A stretch of DNA of 12,268 nucleotides, taken from positions 1 to 12,268 of the forward strand of contig JBEAXP010000062.1 of assembly GCA_041159745.1 (NCBI GenBank), given 5' to 3'. The notes under the pieces were generated by a model. The model was not told the DNA's origin. It saw only the letters and a list, made by a program, of their open reading frames with translations, and ran no database searches. The number at the start of each line of letters is the position of its first letter. The stretch's first letter is position 1. Both the position numbers and the translations under genes were made by a program. This stretch comes from Casp-actino8 sp041159745. Its GTDB lineage: Bacteria > Actinomycetota > Acidimicrobiia > Acidimicrobiales > Ilumatobacteraceae. Shown here in pieces: positions 6,727 through 12,268 of this stretch.

Positions 6727-7746
6727 GTGACAGTTCGGGTCGGCATCAACGGATTCGGTCGTATTGGCCGCAACTTCTTCCGTGCGGTCAACAGCCGGGG
6801 GGCCGACATCGAGATCGTGGCGGTGAACGATCTGGGCTCACTCGACACGATGGCGCACTTGCTGAAGTACGACTCGGTTCTCGGGCAGTTGCCCTTCGCG
6901 GTCAAGGCCACGAAGTCCGGTATCAGCGTCGACGGCCAGGAGATCAAGGTTCTGAGCGAGCGCGATCCGAAGAGCCTGCCGTGGGGCGACCTGAAGGTCG
7001 ACGTGGTGATCGAGAGCACCGGGATCTTCACCAAGCGCGACTCGGCCGCCGCCCACCTGGCCGGCGGCGCGCCACTGGTGATCGTGTCGGCTCCGTGCGA
7101 CAACGCCGACGCGACTTTCGTGTACGGCGTCAACCACAAGGACTTCGACTTCAAGAAGCACAAGGTCGTGTCGAACGCCAGTTGCACGACCAATTGCTTC
7201 GTTCCGCTCGTGAAGGTTCTCGATGACAGTTTCGGGGTCGAGCAGGGTCTCATGCAGACCGTCCACGCCTACACCGGAGACCAGATGCTCGTGGACGGAC
7301 CCCACAAGGACCTCCGACGGGCCCGCGGTGCGGCGATCAACATCGTGCCGACTTCCACGGGTGCGGCCCGAGCAACCAGCCTCGTGCTGGAGAGCATGAA
7401 GGGGAAGCTCGACGGAACGTCGTTGCGCGTACCCGTGCCGACCGGCTCGATCGTCGACTTCACCGCCAACCTCAAGAAGTCGGCCACTGTCGAGCAGATC
7501 AACGCCGCCTTCAAGAAGGCCGCGGCGAGCGGTCCCCTCAAGGGCGTTCTTCGGTACACGGAGGACCCGATCGTGTCGAGCGACATCGTCACCGACCCGC
7601 ATAGCAGCATCTTCGATGCCGGCCTGACTGCGAGCATGGGCAAGATGGTGAAGGTCCTCGCTTGGTACGACAACGAGTGGGGCTACAGCAACCGGCTCGT
7701 CGACACCACGCTGTTCGCGGGAGCCAAAGTCCCCAAGCGTCGGTGA
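6727..7746 (+). CDS. gap: Glyceraldehyde-3-phosphate dehydrogenase, NAD-type
   Basis: Converts glyceraldehyde-3-phosphate, NAD and phosphate to 1,3-bisphosphoglycerate in cytoplasmic glycolysis, and works in reverse in gluconeogenesis. 339 aa, the normal length. NGFGRIGR at 8-15 is the dinucleotide loop. VNDL with Asp35 after the second strand favours NAD over NADP. The catalytic Cys153 lies in SNASCTTNC and the catalytic His180 in TVHAYTGDQ. DGPHKDLRRARG and NIVPTSTGAA are the phosphate-binding and S-loop blocks, and WYDNEWGYSNR marks the C-terminal part. The GTG start is set by a strong Shine-Dalgarno GAGGAG (6715-6720) six bases upstream, unlike the leaderless genes before it. It is the first gene of the gap-pgk-tpiA operon; its TGA overlaps the pgk GTG as GTGA, suggesting coupled translation. 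The 111 bp upstream holds a candidate promoter and two inverted repeats. Confidence 0.98.
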   Translation: MTVRVGINGFGRIGRNFFRAVNSRGADIEIVAVNDLGSLDTMAHLLKYDSVLGQLPFAVKATKSGISVDGQEIKVLSERDPKSLPWGDLKVDVVIESTGIFTKRDSAAAHLAGGAPLVIVSAPCDNADATFVYGVNHKDFDFKKHKVVSNASCTTNCFVPLVKVLDDSFGVEQGLMQTVHAYTGDQMLVDGPHKDLRRARGAAINIVPTSTGAARATSLVLESMKGKLDGTSLRVPVPTGSIVDFTANLKKSATVEQINAAFKKAAASGPLKGVLRYTEDPIVSSDIVTDPHSSIFDAGLTASMGKMVKVLAWYDNEWGYSNRLVDTTLFAGAKVPKRR

Positions 7747-8873
7747 TCGCCGTGTATCGCGACATCCCGACCCTCGACGACCTCGGCGACGTGGCGGGCA
7801 AACGCGTCCTGGTGCGCACCGATTTCAACGTTCCGATGGAGACGTCGCCGACCGGAGAACGGGTCATTTCCGACGACTTCCGGATCAGGGCGGCTCTCCC
7901 CACGATCCAGTGGCTCACCGAAAGGGGAGCCACTGTCGTGTGCGCGAGCCATCTCGGTCGGCCCAAGGGAGCCCCGGAACCGAAGTACTCGATGGAACCG
8001 GTTCGGCGTCGTCTGGCCGAACTGGCTCCGGGTGTCGAACTCCTGGAGAATCTCCGCTTCGATCCGGGTGAAGAGGGCAACGATCCGGCGTTCGTGGCGA
8101 GTCTCGTCTCCGGGATCGACTTGTACGTCGACGACGCGTTCGGCGCCGCGCACCGCGCGCACGCGTCGATCGTCGGCCCTCCAGCCACGCTTCCGTCGGC
8201 CATGGGCGAACTCCTGCGGCGCGAAGTCGAAGTGCTGCTCGATCTGCGCCACCGTCCCAAGCACCCCTTCGTCGCGGTGCTCGGTGGATCGAAGATCTCC
8301 GACAAGTTGGGCGTGGTCGAAGCATTGCTCGAAGTCGTGGACGCGCTCGTGATCGGGGGAGCGATGTGCTTCACCTTCATGGCGGCTCAGGGGCTCCCGA
8401 TCGGCGACTCGCTGTTCGAACCGGACCAGGTCGACACGTGTCGTCGGCTGCTGGCGCAGTCGAAACCGATTCATCTTCCCGAGGACATCACGGGCGTCGA
8501 CGCCGATGGCAACTACGCGACATTCGGTCGTCGGCTGCCGGCGGGAGCCAAGGGTTTCGACATCGGCCCCGGAACGGCGGCCGCGTTCACCGACATCATC
8601 ATGGACGCGCGGACGGTCTTCTGGAACGGCCCGATGGGCATGTTCGAGGACGAGCGTTTCGCGAACGGCACGCGAACGGTCGCTCAGGCCATGGCCGACA
8701 CCAAGGCTTTCACGGTCGTCGGTGGAGGCGATTCCGCCGCGGCACTCGCTCAGTTCGATCTCGACGATCGCATCGACCACGTCTCGACCGGCGGTGGTGC
8801 TTCGCTCGAGTTGCTCGAACTCGGTGATCTTCCCGGCCTCGAAGCTCTGAGAAAGGCGCCCAATGCCCGCTGA
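7743..8873 (+). CDS. pgk: Phosphoglycerate kinase, compact form
   Basis: Transfers phosphate between 1,3-bisphosphoglycerate and ADP in glycolysis. I start it at the GTG at 7743, which overlaps the gap stop as GTGA; a GTG at 7752 is the alternative. The frame is open upstream to 7662 but that lies inside gap. With the 7743 start it has 376 residues. Motifs: VLVRTDFNVP (22-31, substrate Asp27/Asn29), SHLGRPKG (69-76), DDAFGAAHRAHAS (130-142), GGSKISDK with Lys184 for nucleotide binding, FWNGPMG (293-299), GGGDSAAA (from 327) and STGGGASLE. All expected active-site blocks are present. It is short because the segment between MEPVRRRLAEL (84-94) and the strand ELLENLRF (99-106) is about 20-25 residues shorter than in E. 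coli-type enzymes, in which a strand and a helix lie there. The stop overlaps the tpiA start by 11 nt. Confidence 0.96.
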   Translation: MIAVYRDIPTLDDLGDVAGKRVLVRTDFNVPMETSPTGERVISDDFRIRAALPTIQWLTERGATVVCASHLGRPKGAPEPKYSMEPVRRRLAELAPGVELLENLRFDPGEEGNDPAFVASLVSGIDLYVDDAFGAAHRAHASIVGPPATLPSAMGELLRREVEVLLDLRHRPKHPFVAVLGGSKISDKLGVVEALLEVVDALVIGGAMCFTFMAAQGLPIGDSLFEPDQVDTCRRLLAQSKPIHLPEDITGVDADGNYATFGRRLPAGAKGFDIGPGTAAAFTDIIMDARTVFWNGPMGMFEDERFANGTRTVAQAMADTKAFTVVGGGDSAAALAQFDLDDRIDHVSTGGGASLELLELGDLPGLEALRKAPNAR

Positions 8874-9654
8874 CCACGACCGCCGTCCGCTGATCAGCGG
8901 CAATTGGAAGATGAACCTCAACCATTACGAGGCGATCCAGTTGGTTCAGAAATTGAGCTACCTCGTTTCGAAGGACGATTTCGCCAAGGTGGACGTGAGT
9001 CTGCATCCGCCCTTCACCGACATCAGAAGCGTGCAAACCCTGATCGAAGCCGATGAACTTCTGTTCGCATTGGGCGCCCAGAACACGCACCACGAGGACA
9101 AGGGGGCGTTCACCGGAGAGGTGTCACCGGCTTTCCTCGCCAAACTCGGCGTCCGGTACGTCATCTGCGGGCACAGTGAACGCCGCCAGTTCTTCGGCGA
9201 GACCGACGAGATCGTCGCCAAGAAGACGGCCGCCGTGCAGACCCACAAGATGACGCCCATCGTGTGCGTCGGCGAGACCAAGGAAGAGCGCGAGGCGGGC
9301 CAGACTCTCGAGCGGGTGTCGGGACAGGTTCTCGGATCCCTGGTCGGCCGCCCGGCCGCCCAGGTGGCCGACCTGGTCGTGGCCTACGAGCCCATTTGGG
9401 CGATCGGAACCGGCCTCACGGCCACGGCGGCCGACGCCCAGGAGGTGTGCGCAGCCATCCGCCAGGTGATCGCCGGAAAGTGGGGGGCCGAAACCGCCCG
9501 AGCCGTGCGGATCCAATACGGCGGCTCGGTGAAAGCCGGGAACGTGGCCGAGCTCATGGCTCAGCCCGATATCGACGGCGCCCTGGTGGGCGGGGCCAGC
9601 CTCGACCCGGACGAGTTCGCCCGCATCGTGCAGTACCCCTCTCACGCTTCTTGA
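8863..9654 (+). CDS. tpiA: Triose-phosphate isomerase
   Basis: Interconverts dihydroxyacetone phosphate and glyceraldehyde-3-phosphate. 263 aa, a normal (beta/alpha)8 barrel. Active site: Asn14 and Lys16 in SGNWKMN, His104 in VICGHSERR, and the catalytic base Glu176 in AYEPIWAIGTG, followed by flexible loop 6. The phosphate-binding turns YGGSV and GALVGGASL are near the C-terminus. The ATG at 8863 lies inside the end of pgk (11 nt overlap), with AAAGG at 8852-8856 as ribosome-binding site, so translation is probably coupled to pgk. It is the last gene of the glycolytic operon as far as the sequence shows: a 135 bp gap with its own promoter-like element separates it from the ABC transporter genes. 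In many Actinobacteria secG comes next; it is absent here. Confidence 0.98.
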   Translation: MPADHDRRPLISGNWKMNLNHYEAIQLVQKLSYLVSKDDFAKVDVSLHPPFTDIRSVQTLIEADELLFALGAQNTHHEDKGAFTGEVSPAFLAKLGVRYVICGHSERRQFFGETDEIVAKKTAAVQTHKMTPIVCVGETKEEREAGQTLERVSGQVLGSLVGRPAAQVADLVVAYEPIWAIGTGLTATAADAQEVCAAIRQVIAGKWGAETARAVRIQYGGSVKAGNVAELMAQPDIDGALVGGASLDPDEFARIVQYPSHAS

Positions 9655-9789
9655 ACCCTCCGGCAACGTCGCCGTTTCCCCCTGTTAACCTGTCCAGCGC
9701 CGCGTCCACCGGGGAGGATGGTCAGCGGGCGGGGGGAGACCCCGTGGTCGTTCGACCCGTTTCCCTCCACCACCTGACCAGGAGGTTCC
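9655..9789 (+). promoter_or_regulatory. Promoter and leader of the ABC importer genes
   Basis: The stretch holds an extended -10 element, TGT followed by TAACCT (9683-9691), which would start transcription near 9698 and give a leader of about 90 nt. The Shine-Dalgarno AGGAGG (9780-9785) lies four bases before the ATG at 9790 and is the strongest ribosome-binding site in the window. The leader can fold weakly (GGGG 9733-9736 with CCCC 9740-9743; GTGGT 9744-9748 with ACCAC 9769-9773), but I recognise no known riboswitch. No clear intrinsic terminator for tpiA is visible. Confidence 0.45.
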
Positions 9790-11529
9790 ATGTCCAAGAA
9801 AACGAGCAAGGTGCTCGCTTTCGCCACGGGAATCGCTCTCGTTCTCGCTGCCTGCGGTGGCGACGACGGCGATTCGGGTAGCGAAGCCAGCACTCCCGCC
9901 TCGGAGGCTCCGGCCACCGAGGCTCCCGCAGCCGACTGCGGTCCCGATGTTCTCGAAGGTGGTGCCGGCGGAGCCGAAGGCGACGCCGCCATGAAGATCA
10001 CCTTCGACATCAGCCCCGACGCCGTGTGGCAGGACGGGTGCCCCATCACGGTGGCCGACTTCCAGTGCTCCGTGAACTCAACTCTCAACACCCCGGGCTC
10101 CATCAGCACCACGGGTGTCGACAAGATCATCTCGGTCGAGGCTGGTGAGAGCACCAAGCAGGTCGTCGTGACCTTCAACGCGGTGTACGCGCCGTACAAG
10201 CTTCTGTTCGGCGGCCTGATCCAGGCGCACGCCGTGGCCGATTGCAATGACATCTCGGCCGACTTCGGCACGCTGAATCAGATCTCGGGTCGTGAGTGGC
10301 TCATGGAGTCGTTCAGCCCCGATCAGCTCGTCTACACGCCGAACCCCAACTACTGGGGCGACGCTCCGGTCGTGTCGCGCGTGGTCATGGTGCCGTTCGC
10401 CGACTTCGACACCCAGAGCGCCGCGCTGCTGGCCGGTGAAGTCGACTTCATCTACCCGCAGTTCTTCGCCGGCATCTCCGATGCTCTGAGCGACGCGAAC
10501 GTGACCAGCCAGATCGACTTCGGTGGCGACTACGAGGGCTTCTACCTCCAGGCCGACCCGGCTCGCGGTGGTCCGTTCGCCGATCCGATCTTCCGTGAGG
10601 CATTCGCCAAGTCGATCGATCGCGACGCCGTCTTCGAGCAGATTTACATTCCGCTCTCGGAAGGCAAGGGCAAGCTCCTCAATTGCGGTCCGATCGTTCC
10701 CGGTCAGTACTGCGATGACGCGTTCGCCGACCAGTACGACCCGGAGGGCGCAGTCGCGCTGCTCGAGGCCAATGGTTGGGCCAAGAACGGCGATGGCTAC
10801 TGGGCCAAGGACGGCAATGCGCCGACGATCCGCTGGATCATCAACACCGGCAACACCCGTCGTGAGAACACCCAGGCCTTCTTGATCCCGCTGCTCCAGG
10901 CGGCCGGTTTCAACGTCGTCGCCGACAACTGCGATGCCGCTTGCTACTTCCAGCAGCGCCTGCCAGCCCTCGACTACGACATGGCCATGTACATCAGCAC
11001 CGCTCCGCCGGACCCGGCGTACCTCGTGAGCTCCTTCACCTGTGCGCAGATTCCGAGCGAGGCCAACAGCCAGCAGGGTCAGAACTCCACTGGTTGGTGC
11101 AATGAGGAAGCCAGCGCTCTCCTCGAGCAGTCCGACGTGACCGTCGACGAAGCCGAGCGTGCTCAGCTCGTCAAAGACGCGCTCAAGCTCATGGCTGGCG
11201 ACCACGTGATGCTGCCGCTGTTCCAGTTCCCGAAGTCGGGCTTCTGGCGCACCGACCGCCTCGGTGGCCCGGTGGGCGATGAACTCAACAACTACCGCGC
11301 CTTCAACAACTTCTCCAAGTGGGAAGACGTCGACGGTGACGGCCAGATCATCATCGGTGCCGAACAGTGGCCCGAGTGCTTGAACCCCGTCACCGAGTGC
11401 GCCAACTCGTCGTGGATGGTGTGGCTCACCGCCTTCCCCATCCTTCCGAACGTGTGGGACACCACCAATGACGGAAAGTTCGTGATCACCAATCTCGTGA
11501 CCCAGGAGCCGGTCGTCGAGGTTCTCTGA
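9790..11529 (+). CDS. ABC importer solute-binding lipoprotein, family 5, apparently circularly permuted
   Basis: An extracytoplasmic binding protein of the peptide/nickel/oligosaccharide type (SBP_bac_5), anchored by a lipid; ligand unknown. Signal peptide 1-21 (Lys-rich start, hydrophobic core) ends in lipobox LAAC with Cys22. A low-complexity Asp/Gly/Ser/Ala/Pro/Glu linker follows (about 23-66). The fold then begins at MKITFDISPDAVWQDGCPIT (68-87), which in ordinary members lies about 60 residues into the mature protein. Later blocks are in normal order: YTPNPNYWGDAP (182-193), LLAGEVDF (213-220), PIFREAFAKSIDRDAVF (266-282), YDPEGAVALLEANGW (316-330), AGDHVMLPLFQFP (469-481). After an acidic joint EDVDGDG (512-518), residues 519-579 (IIIGAEQWPECLNP, WLTAFPILPNVWDTTNDGKF) look like the missing N-terminal segment. 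Twelve cysteines besides Cys22 suggest disulfides. It starts at an ATG with a strong Shine-Dalgarno. A hairpin terminator follows, then the permease. Confidence 0.9.
   Translation: MSKKTSKVLAFATGIALVLAACGGDDGDSGSEASTPASEAPATEAPAADCGPDVLEGGAGGAEGDAAMKITFDISPDAVWQDGCPITVADFQCSVNSTLNTPGSISTTGVDKIISVEAGESTKQVVVTFNAVYAPYKLLFGGLIQAHAVADCNDISADFGTLNQISGREWLMESFSPDQLVYTPNPNYWGDAPVVSRVVMVPFADFDTQSAALLAGEVDFIYPQFFAGISDALSDANVTSQIDFGGDYEGFYLQADPARGGPFADPIFREAFAKSIDRDAVFEQIYIPLSEGKGKLLNCGPIVPGQYCDDAFADQYDPEGAVALLEANGWAKNGDGYWAKDGNAPTIRWIINTGNTRRENTQAFLIPLLQAAGFNVVADNCDAACYFQQRLPALDYDMAMYISTAPPDPAYLVSSFTCAQIPSEANSQQGQNSTGWCNEEASALLEQSDVTVDEAERAQLVKDALKLMAGDHVMLPLFQFPKSGFWRTDRLGGPVGDELNNYRAFNNFSKWEDVDGDGQIIIGAEQWPECLNPVTECANSSWMVWLTAFPILPNVWDTTNDGKFVITNLVTQEPVVEVL
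11344..11526 (+). other. Displaced N-terminal segment of the binding-protein fold
   Basis: Codons 519-579 of the lipoprotein encode a piece that matches the usual mature N-terminus of family 5 binding proteins: a hydrophobic strand (QIIIGAEQ), the turn with the Leu-Asn/Asp-Pro motif (ECLNP), a helix (SSWMVWLTAFPILPNVWD), and a hairpin ending in a Leu-Val-Thr-x-Glu-Pro block. In OppA the matching order is a first strand, SLDP, a helix ending in FEGLL, then the Glu-Gly and Pro-Gly-Val-Ala-Glu parts. The comparison is from memory and by eye; no alignment was run. Confidence 0.65.
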
Positions 11530-11551
11530 TTCCGATCTGGAACTCGTGAGG

Positions 11552-11590
11552 CGAGGGGCCGGTCTTTAGACCGGCCCCTCGTTCTCGTTT
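11552..11590 (+). terminator. Hairpin terminator between binding protein and permease
   Basis: A perfect 13-bp stem, CGAGGGGCCGGTC (11552-11564) with GACCGGCCCCTCG (11569-11581), closes on the four-base loop TTTA. It is followed by TTCTCGTTT, a broken T-run. It lies 23 bases after the lipoprotein stop. The stem is very stable, but the poor T-tract suggests partial termination, which would make more binding protein than permease. Confidence 0.75.
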
Positions 11591-11595
11591 ATGCT
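11590..11595 (+). promoter_or_regulatory. Possible -10 box upstream of the permease
   Basis: TATGCT directly after the terminator fits the -10 consensus. TTAGAC (11566-11571), inside the terminator loop and stem, could be a poor -35 box with an 18 bp spacer. If real, the permease has its own promoter with a start near 11602. The evidence is only sequence likeness. Confidence 0.3.
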
Positions 11596-11624
11596 CGGGG
11601 TCGAGTCGAGGGGACGGGGGATCA

Positions 11625-12268
11625 GTGTTCAGGTTCGTGTTGCGGCGTTTGATGTGGGCGTTGCCCATGACGCTGATCATCACGTTCGTGGTCTACGTGG
11701 CTCTCCGTGTCGGAACCGACCCCTTGGCCAGCTATCTGCGGGTCAATCAGCGCGCCTCGCCCAAGAAGATTCAGCAGTACATCGAGACGAACGGCCTGTA
11801 CGAGGGGTTCGGCGGTTACGTCCGCGGCTATCTGCAGTGGCTACAAGGGTTCGTCACTTTCGACTGGCCCCGCAGCATCAAGGGCAGCCGTGAAGTGTGG
11901 CCCGAGTTCCGCGACGCGATGTTCAACACCTTGCGACTCGGTCTCACCGCCACGTCTCTCGGCATCCTGATCGGCCTGTCGTTCGGCATCTTCGTCGCGC
12001 TCAAGCCGGGCGGGCTGCGCGACGCGACTGTGAGCACCACGTCGTTCGTGGCCATCTCCACGCCGCCCTACGTGTCGGCTCTCCTCCTTCAACTTCTCTT
12101 CGCTGTCTACTGGAGCAAGTGGTTCGGAGAATCCCTCCTACCCACCTCCGGTGTGTACCCACCAGGTCATCGGGGCTTCGACCTGGTTCTGATGATCAAG
12201 CACATGATCCTCCCGGTCACCGTCGTGGTCATTCAGGTGGTCGCCGTGTACGCGCGCTACATGCGGGC
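11625..12268 (+). CDS. ABC importer permease, DppB/OppB type (3' end cut by window)
   Basis: Inner-membrane permease of a peptide/nickel-type ABC importer (BPD_transp_1 fold); 214 residues are visible and the frame runs off the right edge. The GTG at 11625 gives the typical start, a short basic stretch FRFVLRRLM, then the first membrane helix (about 11-30). A periplasmic loop of about 65 residues follows, then membrane helices at about 101-125, 138-163 and 191-210. The loop carries the family's usual position for a Gly/Asp-Trp-x-x-Ser segment before the first core helix (FDWPRSIKGSREVWPEF). PTSG (173-176) after the third segment is the common DppB turn. The cytoplasmic EAA motif that contacts the ATPases lies beyond the window. 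Ribosome-binding candidates are GAGGGGA (11608-11614) or GGGGGA (11616-11621). The context, directly after a lipoprotein binding protein, supports the role. A second permease and ATPases would be expected downstream. Confidence 0.93.
   Translation, partial: MFRFVLRRLMWALPMTLIITFVVYVALRVGTDPLASYLRVNQRASPKKIQQYIETNGLYEGFGGYVRGYLQWLQGFVTFDWPRSIKGSREVWPEFRDAMFNTLRLGLTATSLGILIGLSFGIFVALKPGGLRDATVSTTSFVAISTPPYVSALLLQLLFAVYWSKWFGESLLPTSGVYPPGHRGFDLVLMIKHMILPVTVVVIQVVAVYARYMR

Noticed and set aside
7662..7742. Extended N-terminus for Pgk
   Set aside because: It overlaps the conserved end of gap (WYDNEWGYSNR region) in another frame; Pgk homology starts only after the GTG at 7743.
7683..8921. 412-codon open frame on the minus strand opposite pgk
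   Set aside because: Shadow of pgk; no motif and no ribosome-binding site, and it spans the gap-pgk and pgk-tpiA junctions.
9733..9773. Riboswitch or tpiA terminator in the lipoprotein leader
   Set aside because: Only short weak pairings exist, with no T-tract and no known riboswitch core; kept as leader only.
10078..11205. 375-codon open frame on the minus strand opposite the lipoprotein gene
   Set aside because: Shadow frame in GC-rich coding DNA, without recognisable motifs.
1..12268. Prophage, insertion sequence, CRISPR array, tRNA or defence genes
   Set aside because: No spaced direct repeats, terminal inverted repeats, transposase/integrase motifs or tRNA-like folds were seen; apart from the points listed, this is housekeeping and transport DNA.

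Overview
The window is a 12.3 kb piece of a GC-rich actinobacterial chromosome. The signs are GTG starts, heavy GC third-position codon use, a uvrA-uvrC-rapZ-gap-pgk-tpiA order typical of Actinobacteria, an F420-type luciferase-like oxidoreductase, and start codons placed right behind TANNNT -10 boxes (leaderless mRNAs). A compact Pgk and the style of the peptide-type ABC lipoprotein make me think of Acidimicrobiia (Ilumatobacter/Microthrix relatives). That is inference; there is no 16S or other decisive marker here.

Layout: (1) 1-2100, the last three quarters of uvrA, cut by the left edge. (2) 2152-4041, uvrC, followed tail-to-tail, with a 20 nt overlap, by (3) a luciferase-like flavin/F420 oxidoreductase on the minus strand (4022-4945). 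(4) Divergent from it across only 44 bp, a class I SAM methyltransferase (4990-5727), then rapZ (5767-6615). (5) The glycolytic operon gap-pgk-tpiA (6727-9654), with overlapping stop/start codons. (6) An ABC peptide/oligosaccharide-type importer: a lipoprotein binding protein (9790-11529), a strong hairpin terminator, and the first permease, cut by the right edge (11625-12268).

How they work together: UvrA and UvrC belong to nucleotide-excision repair, UvrA as damage scanner and UvrC as dual-incision nuclease. Gap, Pgk and TpiA run the triose part of glycolysis and gluconeogenesis. The lipoprotein captures a solute outside the membrane for a DppB-type permease. The oxidoreductase and methyltransferase have unknown substrates.

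The most notable observation is in the binding protein. Its polypeptide starts, after the lipoprotein signal and linker, at the point normally about 60 residues into a family 5 solute-binding protein. The usual N-terminal segment is instead at the extreme C-terminus (about residues 519-579). This reads as a natural circular permutation. Other points of interest are a run of compact leaderless promoters, the absence of yvcK-whiA between rapZ and gap and of secG after tpiA, a short Pgk, two dyads in the gap leader, and a terminator inside the ABC operon. No tRNA, rRNA, CRISPR array, insertion sequence or prophage element was seen, and no gene-free stretch exceeds 300 bases.
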